The translations under genes and the position numbers were made by a program. The notes beneath the pieces are model-generated. The model did not search any database and was not told where the DNA came from. It saw nothing but the letters and a program-made list of their open reading frames with translations. A DNA stretch of 6,433 bases from Suilimivivens sp963650485. Lineage in GTDB: Bacteria; Bacillota; Clostridia; Lachnospirales; Lachnospiraceae. The stretch covers positions 1 through 6,433 of the forward strand of contig CAVJLN010000110.1 in assembly GCA_963650485.1 (NCBI GenBank), given 5' to 3'. Of this stretch, positions 1-5,780 are shown piece by piece. The first letter of the stretch is position 1, and each line of letters starts with the position of its first letter.

Positions 1-27
1 AAGCTGATTTTGAATGGATTTTGCACA

Positions 28-54
28 GTAACTGTGAAGGTACTGAACAGTTAC
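28..54. repeat. Inverted repeat in leader of first gene
   Basis: Perfect 8-base arms, gtaactgt at 28-35 and acagttac at 47-54, are separated by an 11-base loop. The palindrome ends 24 bases before the preferred start codon of the first gene. There is no U-tract after it, so it is not a classic intrinsic terminator. It could be an operator, an RNA hairpin in the leader, or one copy of a dispersed intergenic palindrome. Which of these applies cannot be decided from this window, because only one copy is present and the upstream gene is not included. Confidence 0.5.
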
Positions 55-68
55 AGATCGGAAAAGAT

Positions 69-73
69 GGAAG
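69..73 (+). promoter_or_regulatory. Ribosome binding site fixing the start at 79
   Basis: GGAAG lies 5 bases before the ATG at 79. The alternative in-frame ATG at 67 has its purine run (ggaaaag) directly against the codon, and the in-frame TTG at 10 has no visible binding site. The ATG at 79 is also followed at once by a lysine-rich segment and the first membrane helix, as expected for a polytopic protein. Confidence 0.6.
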
Positions 74-78
74 AAATC

Positions 79-1575
79 ATGTATAAAAAAGCGAAGCCAT
101 ATCTGATCAGTTTGATTTTTGCAGTATATGTGATATTTAATGTAGTACTGTTGTGCTTTCATGCACCATGGCGGGATGAAGCAAATGTCTGGCTTATGGC
201 GCGTGATTTAAGTCCGTTGCAGTTATTAAGAGAGATGAAATACCAGGGGCATCCTTGCCTGTGGTATTTTCTTGTTATGCCATTTGCTAAATTGGGGCTG
301 CCATTTCGTACGATAGGGATTATCAGCACCATAGTGATGACGGTGGCAGCGGGGATCTATTTGTGGAAAGGACCACAGTGGATTGGAATAAAGGCATTGG
401 GTGTATTTTCGCCGATATTTACCTATTTTTATCCGACGATTGCGCGGAACTACTGTCTGATAGCCTTAATTCTGATCTTATTGGCATGGAACTATTCAGA
501 GAGAAATGAACATCCCGTTCGCTATGGGATTCTGCTTGGCTTATTGGTTCAGGCAGATACGATTGCAATAGCTCCGGCAGGTATGATTGCATTAGTCTGG
601 TTTATCGAAAATGTTTATAATAGAATTCATTCCGGATCGATGAAGCATTTAGGAAATTGTCTTAAGGGGATCTGGATTCCGTTTGTTAGTCTCTTGTTTT
701 GGATTGCACAGTTTTATCAGGTTTCAGACAGCCCGATGTTTGAATTCCAAAAGTTTGGAGCACGTGAACTGCTTTGTGAAATCCGCAATTATGCTTATAT
801 CATTTTGATACGTTTGACCGGCTTCAGCCAGACGGTATGTACTCTCTTTTTGGTGCTTCTTCTGCTGGCTGCAGTGATTGTTTCATACCGGCTGCACAAC
901 ATGGGAGCTGCCGTGGTGATGCTGCTTAGCTATCTGTTTCAGTGTGTGTTCAGTGTAATGGTCTATCAGCTTCATATCTGGCATTATCTTTCCCTTGCCT
1001 TCACACTACTGTGGATGATGTGGGCAATGCAAAAGACTGCAGAGGAAAAGAAAAGGGAAAAGGACAGAATCTATCAGGTGGCGGCAGGGGTGCTGCAGGT
1101 TCTGACCGGAATTCTTGCAGTGGCAATGTTCCTGCATTGGAACTCTGAGGCGGAGCCATCGAATCTTCAGCAGGCATTCTATGGAAGCTATTCAGATGGA
1201 CAGAATGCGGCAGAGTTCATCCGGGAGGAGATTGCACCTGATGAAATTATACTTTCAACGGATGTACCAATGGAATCCACGATATTGGCCTATTTGAAGG
1301 ATTACCGGTTTTATTATGCAGGAAGTGGAAAGGTTACTTCCTATGCGGATTGGAGTGAAGAGCAGAGTCAGGCAATATCATGGAATCAGGTGATTGCATG
1401 GTGTAAAGAAAGCTTTCCGGAAAAAGATTATGTTTATCTGATACAGGGCAGCGACTCGTGTATTACGGATTCGGAGAAGCTGGAGGGACAGGAATGTATT
1501 TATGAGACGGAAGGCTCTACAGTTCGTGGCGAAGAATACAGAATATATCGGATTGCCCTGAAGAAGGAAAAATGA
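79..1575 (+). CDS. Polytopic membrane protein, GT-C (GT39-like) glycosyltransferase candidate
   Basis: Predicted 498-residue integral membrane protein. A basic N-terminus (MYKKAK) precedes helix 1 (about residues 8-27). The first outer loop then carries WRDEANVW, with adjacent acidic residues D33 and E34, and a GHP motif at 57-59 followed by LWYF. An acidic pair after helix 1 plus a downstream HP motif is the layout of GT-C enzymes such as the GT39/ArnT group, in which the acidic residue acts as catalytic base and the sugar donor is polyprenyl-phosphate linked. About ten hydrophobic segments follow, ending near W354. The last ~144 residues are hydrophilic and should form an extracytoplasmic domain. 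The usual HPP is HPC here. The reading frame is open to the window's left edge, but codons before 79 look like palindromic leader, not protein. It is the first gene on this strand, 68 bases before the next. The GT-C fold call is fairly secure; donor and acceptor are unknown. Confidence 0.8.
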   Translation: MYKKAKPYLISLIFAVYVIFNVVLLCFHAPWRDEANVWLMARDLSPLQLLREMKYQGHPCLWYFLVMPFAKLGLPFRTIGIISTIVMTVAAGIYLWKGPQWIGIKALGVFSPIFTYFYPTIARNYCLIALILILLAWNYSERNEHPVRYGILLGLLVQADTIAIAPAGMIALVWFIENVYNRIHSGSMKHLGNCLKGIWIPFVSLLFWIAQFYQVSDSPMFEFQKFGARELLCEIRNYAYIILIRLTGFSQTVCTLFLVLLLLAAVIVSYRLHNMGAAVVMLLSYLFQCVFSVMVYQLHIWHYLSLAFTLLWMMWAMQKTAEEKKREKDRIYQVAAGVLQVLTGILAVAMFLHWNSEAEPSNLQQAFYGSYSDGQNAAEFIREEIAPDEIILSTDVPMESTILAYLKDYRFYYAGSGKVTSYADWSEEQSQAISWNQVIAWCKESFPEKDYVYLIQGSDSCITDSEKLEGQECIYETEGSTVRGEEYRIYRIALKKEK

Positions 1576-1585
1576 TATAATAAAT

Positions 1586-1601
1586 TGCCTTATAAAAGGC
1601 A
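1586..1601 (+). other. Small hairpin between first and second genes
   Basis: tgcctt (1586-1591) and aaggca (1596-1601) form a perfect 6-base stem around a 4-base loop (ataa), 10 bases after the stop codon of the first gene. The following bases (gagttgcg) are not T-rich, so this is a poor intrinsic terminator. It may weaken read-through, protect an mRNA end, or be chance. Confidence 0.35.
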
Positions 1602-1611
1602 GAGTTGCGTA

Positions 1612-1617
1612 TATAAT
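1612..1617 (+). promoter_or_regulatory. Possible -10 element (TATAAT) before second gene
   Basis: An exact TATAAT lies 26 bases before the ATG at 1644. The best upstream partner, ttgcct at 1585-1590, is 21 bases away, longer than the usual 17, and overlaps the hairpin stem. There is no TG extension. In such AT-rich DNA a chance match is likely, so an internal promoter for genes 2 to 5 is only a suggestion. Confidence 0.25.
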
Positions 1618-1643
1618 ATGAACCGGAAAAGAGAAAGAAAGAG

Positions 1644-3604
1644 ATGTCATTACGTGGAAAAAGTATTTTTGTAGGTAGCATTAGTTTCTTTGTTTTTGCA
1701 TTGCTGCGCTGTTTGATCCCATTAAGAAATATGGGATTTTTTGCCGTGGCCTGTGCGGTCTTTGTCATAGCGGCAGTATTATTTTACATAATATCAGGCA
1801 GATTAAAGCCGGAATGGTCTGACAAAGAAGAAAAAATATGGGGTGTATTACCGGTTGGAGCACTTATTATCTGGATGATATTATTTTATATTAATGNNNN
1901 NNNNNNATTAATGAAACCAATACGGAACAGGCTCTGAATGCAGATGAATTGATACGAAGAACATTTCCTTTTCCCCTCTGGATAACGCTGATGATTGTCG
2001 GAACAGTGGTATGTCTTTTTCTTTTAAAGAGGTCGTCAACAGAAAAAGTATATGGAACGAATAAGATTGTACGGGTGGTAATTACGGTTTTGTTTACGAT
2101 TGGTACATCGGTTCAATTTTATGCACCGAATATTTTTCAGGATGTTCAGGGAGGAACATATCACAGTCATGCATATACCAACAGTATTATAAATACATGC
2201 TGGCTTATACCCTATAGCCATCATATGGAATCCTTATATGGACATTATGCGATTCTTTATATGCCGATTTTGAAAGCATTGCACAGATTTCTTCATGTGG
2301 ACTATCTGACGGGAATCTGGATAGTGACCGCCGTGATTGCAGGGGTATCGATCCTGTTGTTTGCATATGTTTTAAATTATTTTGCGAAAAGCAATGTGAT
2401 TTATTATCTGGGATTGTTTGCCATTGGCGAGGAATATTTCATGCTGATGCAGGGGGGTGTATATATGCAGGTGCATCCTCATAGAATGATATTCCCGGTT
2501 GCTGTAGCAGCACTTGCCTTACTCGAGCATAGAAAACAAAAGAGGTATCATGTGTTTTCTGTTATTTTGCTGACCTTGTCCTTTGTCTGGTCAACAGAAG
2601 TGGGAATTGTTACTATGCTGGCTTATGCAGCGTATAGCTGGGCATGGTATACCATGGATGGTGAGAAGTTTTCAGTCCGTAAAGCAGGGCTGTTATTCAG
2701 AGAAGGTGCTATTTATGTATTGTTGCCGTTTGTCCTGGCCTATGGTGTGATTAATGGATATAACCTTTTGGCAGGTGGCAGCATTTTGAACTTTAAAGAA
2801 TTTATGTTCCCACTTATTTCAGATAGGGGATATATTAATAGTATAGAGCTGCCTCTTCCTGATGTGACACATACATGGATTGGCTCTGCTGTCCTGTTCC
2901 TTGCAATTACGGTGATGTCTTTGTTTTACCTGTTGCTGCCCCAAAAGGGAGAAGAAAAGGGAGAAAAGCCATATTATTTTCTTCTGGGAATCATGTGTCT
3001 TGGATTAATGCTGTATTATATTAATCGGCCTGTGGAAGGCTGTATGTTTATTATTATGTTTCTGATGCTGATCATACAGGCAATTATTCTTCAAAAGAGT
3101 CAGAAGGTATATTCTGAGTGGAAAGAAAGCAAAGAAGCATTATTTGCCAGACCACAGCGTTTCCTGTTTCTTTCATTACGAATTATTACTACATTTATTT
3201 TGTTTATTATGGCCTTCGACAGCCTGTATTCTATGCCTTCTGCATGGAAAAAATCGGCTGAGACCATATGGAAGCGGGATGAACTTGTCGAGTTTGCAGA
3301 GTACATTTGGATACAAATTCCACCGGATGCCAAATCTTTTGGAGAAGGTGTTCCGGAATTAATGTCACTGATAGACAGGGATACACATTTACATACGACG
3401 GAGTGGTCTTACCGAAACACTCCTCTTGATACGATGGAGATGGTGCGAAAGGATCTGGAGGACGAAGAATGGTTTTTCTGTTCCACCGCGAGTCTTTATT
3501 ATATGCAATGTGAATATCCGGGACTGACAGACCACTTTTATCTTCATGAGACATTTGAATATAATGGAGCAGAGTTTGCCTTTTTTAGAAAAACAGAGGG
3601 ATAA
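1644..3604 (+). CDS. Large polytopic membrane protein of surface-glycan type, interrupted by an N gap
   Basis: Read literally this is two pieces: 1644-1937, ending in a frame-shifted stop, and a second frame opening before 1949. Merging the attaatg copies flanking the Ns gives one 647-residue protein whose junction reads LFYIN-ETNTEQALNADEL. The joined protein has about 13-14 hydrophobic segments, starting at about 8-24, 30-50, 66-84, 105-124 and 137-156. A large outer loop holds YHSHAYTN and then YGHYAILYMPILK, a Y-G-x-x/P arrangement seen in polytopic Firmicutes polysaccharide proteins with GT-C-like folds. Roughly the last 110 residues (from about 535) are hydrophilic and probably extracytoplasmic. 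No clear DE catalytic pair like that of the first gene is visible after helix 1, so enzymatic activity is less certain; a polymerase, ligase or transferase role is possible. The binding site is weak (purine-rich gagaaagaaagag before the ATG). Its stop is 16 bases before the next gene, consistent with co-transcription. Membrane location is secure, function is not. Confidence 0.75.
1897..1906. other. Assembly gap (10 Ns) with duplicated flanks
   Basis: Ten Ns lie inside a coding region. The left flank ends in attaatg (1890-1896) and the right flank begins with attaatg (1907-1913). Left codons read Ile-Asn then a lone g; the right side reads Ile-Asn-Glu. Removing 17 bases (Ns plus one copy) brings the frame of 1644 and the frame of the downstream piece into register. 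The Ns are therefore best read as a scaffolder placeholder between contigs that actually overlap, not as missing sequence. Confidence 0.9.
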
Positions 3605-3608
3605 AACC

Positions 3609-3615
3609 GGAGTGA
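3609..3615 (+). promoter_or_regulatory. Ribosome binding site fixing the start at 3621
   Basis: GGAGTGA sits 5 bases before the ATG at 3621. The same frame is open back to an ATG at 3546, but that codon lies inside the preceding gene and the extra 25 codons are unrelated to the flavoprotein N-terminus. The ATG at 3630 is also in frame, but its GGGAG is only two bases away. Confidence 0.65.
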
Positions 3616-3620
3616 AGCTT

Positions 3621-4763
3621 ATGGGAGAAATGTATGACAGAATTATCATTGGAGCGGGTCTATATGGATTGTATGCGGCCAGGTTTTGTGGAAGACGAGG
3701 AGAAAGGGTTTTAGTTCTGGAATACGATCAGGCACCATTTGAACGGGCAACTTATATTAATCAGGCGAGAGTTCACATGGGATACCATTATCCGAGAAGT
3801 TTGACAACCGCAGTAAAATCGGCAGGCTATTTCAGACGTTTTGTAGAGGATTTTGGATTTTGTATTTATGATCAGTTTGATCAGGTATACGCTACATCGG
3901 ATAAGTTTTCCTGGACAAATGCCCGTCAATTTATGGATTTCTGTAAGGCAGCCGGAATACGGTGTGATGAGGTATCTCCGTCCTGCTATTTTAAGCCCGG
4001 AATGTGTGATGGGGCTTTTCTGACTCAGGAATATACTTATGATGCCAAAATTCTGCAAAAATATTATGAGCAGGAATTGGAAGATCTTCCCAATGTTACC
4101 ATCGTCTATGGAGCAAGGATCGAAAAGATCCTTAAAAAGCATAATTCGTTTGAAGTATGGCTGCATGAGGATGTCAGAATGGAGGCTCCGTTTGTGCTGA
4201 ATGCAACCTATGCATCTGTAAATCAGGTGATCAATAAGCTGGAAGGGCTGGATCATACATTCTTTGATATTAAATATGAACTTTGTGAAATTATTCTCTG
4301 TGAGCCGTCTCAGACCCTTAAAGGTGCCGGAATTACAGTGATGGATGGACCGTTCTTTTCCATCATGCCTTTTGGAAAGACAGGACTTCATTCTCTGACA
4401 TCGGTAACCTTTACGCCTCATGTGACTTCGTATGATGAATTTCCATCTTTTAAATGCCAGAGGGGAATTGAGGATCCGGACTTTAGCTGTTCGGAGGATC
4501 ATTTGGGAAATTGTAATCTCTGTCCTCACAAACCGAATTCGGCGTGGCCGTATATGTCACATCTGGCAGATAAATACCTGAAAGAGGAATATGCCTATAC
4601 TTACAGAGAGTCTCTGTATTCTATGAAACCGATTCTGAAATCCTCAGAGGTAGATGATTCCAGACCGACAGCAATCAGGGTGCTCAGTGAAGAACCTGTT
4701 TTTATCAGTGTACTTTCCGGAAAGATAAATACCGTCTATGATCTGGATGAATATTTAATGTAA
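3621..4763 (+). CDS. FAD-dependent oxidoreductase, DAO-type, with cysteine cluster
   Basis: Predicted 380-residue soluble cytoplasmic flavoprotein. The N-terminal strand-turn-helix carries the dinucleotide-binding motif GAGLYG at residues 11-16 (GxGxxG), preceded by hydrophobic RIII and followed by acidic E34 at the end of the second strand, which should bind the FAD ribose. Shortly after, INQARVHMGYHYPRS matches the position and style of the N-S-G-x-I-H-x-G-x-Y-Y segment of DAO-family oxidases such as LhgO. No membrane helix or signal peptide is visible. Unusual for the family, the C-terminal part has C279, C290, C298 and C301 with H303, spaced C-x10-C-x7-C-x2-C-x-H, which could hold zinc or an iron-sulfur cluster or form disulfides. 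It lies between a membrane glycan protein and glycosyltransferases with 16- and 22-base spacers, so it probably acts on a sugar, a nucleotide sugar or a lipid-linked sugar. FAD binding is well supported; the substrate and even the direction of the redox step are unknown. Confidence 0.85.
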   Translation: MGEMYDRIIIGAGLYGLYAARFCGRRGERVLVLEYDQAPFERATYINQARVHMGYHYPRSLTTAVKSAGYFRRFVEDFGFCIYDQFDQVYATSDKFSWTNARQFMDFCKAAGIRCDEVSPSCYFKPGMCDGAFLTQEYTYDAKILQKYYEQELEDLPNVTIVYGARIEKILKKHNSFEVWLHEDVRMEAPFVLNATYASVNQVINKLEGLDHTFFDIKYELCEIILCEPSQTLKGAGITVMDGPFFSIMPFGKTGLHSLTSVTFTPHVTSYDEFPSFKCQRGIEDPDFSCSEDHLGNCNLCPHKPNSAWPYMSHLADKYLKEEYAYTYRESLYSMKPILKSSEVDDSRPTAIRVLSEEPVFISVLSGKINTVYDLDEYLM

Positions 4764-4767
4764 ATAT

Positions 4768-4772
4768 GGGAG
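4768..4772 (+). promoter_or_regulatory. Distant ribosome binding site for the gene at 4786
   Basis: GGGAG lies 13 bases before the ATG at 4786, longer than the usual 5 to 9. The intervening aataaagaataag is AT-rich and unstructured. No in-frame ATG lies closer to the site (the ATG at 4766 is out of frame), so the start stays at 4786. Expression may be modest or depend on the ribosome finishing the flavoprotein 22 bases upstream. Confidence 0.45.
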
Positions 4773-4785
4773 AATAAAGAATAAG

Positions 4786-5730
4786 ATGCAGAAAGAGAAG
4801 AAATTTATATCTGTAGTGGTGTATCTTCATAATGTTGAAGCGTATATTGATTATTTTCTGGATAAAGTTTTACCGGTATGCAGTCACCATTTTCAGGAAT
4901 TCGAGATCGTCTGCGTGGACGATGGCTGTACGGATGGTACGATTCCAAAATTGCGGGAGTATATGGAGAATAATCAAGTAAAGGCAATGGTGAATATCAT
5001 TCATATGAGCTTCTTTCAGGGGCTGGAAAGTGCGATGAATGCCGGACGTGATATTGCGATCGGAGACTTTGTCTATGAATTTGATGATGTATTTGTAGAC
5101 TATGATCCGGACTTGATTATGCGGGTATATGAAAAGTTACTGGAAGGAAATGATATTGTAGCAGCAAGAAGCAAGGGGAAGGTCAGATGGACCTCCAGAC
5201 TTTTTTATCTGCTGTACAACAGTACCAGCCGGACAAGTGGAAAGATAGGACCCGAAACATTCCGGATTGTGTCAAGACGTGCCATTAACAGAATTAAGTC
5301 AATGGGACAATATATTCCTTATCGCAAGGCCGTGTATATGAACTGCGGACTTAAAAATGCGACGATTGCCTATGAGAGTAAGGACAGAATGGCAAGGGTA
5401 AAGAACAAAACGATAACACAGGAGCGGACTACGTTAGCATTAGATTCCTTTATTTATTTTACGAATGCAATGGAGAAATTGTCCGCAGTATTGAGCGGTG
5501 TGTTCCTGCTTTTGACGATAGGCATGGGAATCTATGTCATGAGTGACTTTTTTAATTCCAGCAAGCCGGTGGAAGGCTGGCTTTCGACCATGAGCTTTCT
5601 GGCGCTGGGCTTTTTTGGAGTATTTGCGTTACTTACCATTATTCTCAAATATCTGTCAGTACTATTAAACCTGGTATTTCGGCAGCAAAGATATCTTGTA
5701 GCAGATATAGAAAAGGTGGTTAAAAACTAA
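4786..5730 (+). CDS. Family 2 glycosyltransferase, DPM1/GtrB-like, with two C-terminal membrane helices
   Basis: Predicted 314-residue protein with a cytoplasmic GT-A domain anchored by a C-terminal membrane hairpin. The first strand is FISVVVYLHN (7-16). The nucleotide-binding motif VDDGCTDGT is at 44-52. The second acidic region is YEFDDVFVDYDP at 97-108, where polyprenyl-phosphate glycosyltransferases normally have MDADLQDPP. ETFRIVSRRAINRI matches the usual FRLLSRR segment. Hydrophobic segments near 232-253 and 268-298 match the two helices of GtrB-type enzymes, which make undecaprenyl-phosphate sugars for transfer outside the cell. The DxD motif is atypical and two residues longer, and the usual RNFGKxAA segment is replaced by SFFQGLESAMNAG, so donor choice or activity may differ from the norm. 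It follows the flavoprotein by 22 bases. Family assignment is firm; sugar identity is unknown. Confidence 0.85.
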   Translation: MQKEKKFISVVVYLHNVEAYIDYFLDKVLPVCSHHFQEFEIVCVDDGCTDGTIPKLREYMENNQVKAMVNIIHMSFFQGLESAMNAGRDIAIGDFVYEFDDVFVDYDPDLIMRVYEKLLEGNDIVAARSKGKVRWTSRLFYLLYNSTSRTSGKIGPETFRIVSRRAINRIKSMGQYIPYRKAVYMNCGLKNATIAYESKDRMARVKNKTITQERTTLALDSFIYFTNAMEKLSAVLSGVFLLLTIGMGIYVMSDFFNSSKPVEGWLSTMSFLALGFFGVFALLTIILKYLSVLLNLVFRQQRYLVADIEKVVKN

Positions 5731-5732
5731 GA

Positions 5733-5759
5733 AGCTTATGGAGGGGATAAACATAAGCT
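5733..5759 (+). promoter_or_regulatory. Hairpin with Shine-Dalgarno-like loop before last gene
   Basis: agcttatg (5733-5740) and cataagct (5752-5759) form a perfect 8-base stem around an 11-base loop gaggggataaa. The stem begins 3 bases after the previous stop codon, and the run GGAGGGG (5740-5746), the strongest Shine-Dalgarno-like sequence in the window, starts at the last stem base and fills the loop. No T-run follows, so termination is unlikely. A role in translation or mRNA processing between the two glycosyltransferase genes is possible. Confidence 0.5.
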
Positions 5760-5765
5760 GATGAT

Positions 5766-5770
5766 AGAGG
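5766..5770 (+). promoter_or_regulatory. Ribosome binding site for the gene at 5781
   Basis: AGAGG lies 10 bases before the ATG at 5781. An in-frame stop (tga, 5775-5777) directly upstream rules out any earlier start in this frame, so 5781 is the first possible one. Confidence 0.5.
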
Positions 5771-5780
5771 TACATGAAGC

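Noticed and set aside
10..78. N-terminal extension of the first gene from a TTG at 10
   Set aside because: It runs through the palindrome, has no ribosome binding site, and the ATG at 79 has GGAAG at good spacing directly before a typical membrane-protein N-terminus.
1586..1610. Intrinsic terminator after the first gene
   Set aside because: The stem has only 6 pairs and the bases after it are gagttgcg, with no run of T.
1618..1674. 18-codon open frame (MNRKRERKR...) before the second gene, possible leader peptide
   Set aside because: It has no Shine-Dalgarno site and its basic content simply reflects the purine-rich region upstream of the ATG at 1644.
1890..1913. True tandem duplication or short repeat insertion around the Ns
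   Set aside because: The single-copy join gives correct frame and natural protein sequence; a real duplication is not needed, although only reads can exclude it.
1949..3604. Separate gene starting with TTG at 1949
   Set aside because: The frame remains open upstream to the N gap and joins the 1644 frame once the duplicated attaatg is merged, so this is the continuation of one gene.
3546..3620. Flavoprotein start at 3546 overlapping the previous gene
   Set aside because: The Rossmann motif normally starts within about ten residues of the N-terminus, which fits the ATG at 3621 with its GGAGTGA site.
3711..4529. 272-codon open frame on the minus strand
   Set aside because: It lies wholly within the flavoprotein gene, shows no recognisable domain and no convincing start signal; the plus-strand frame has clear FAD motifs.
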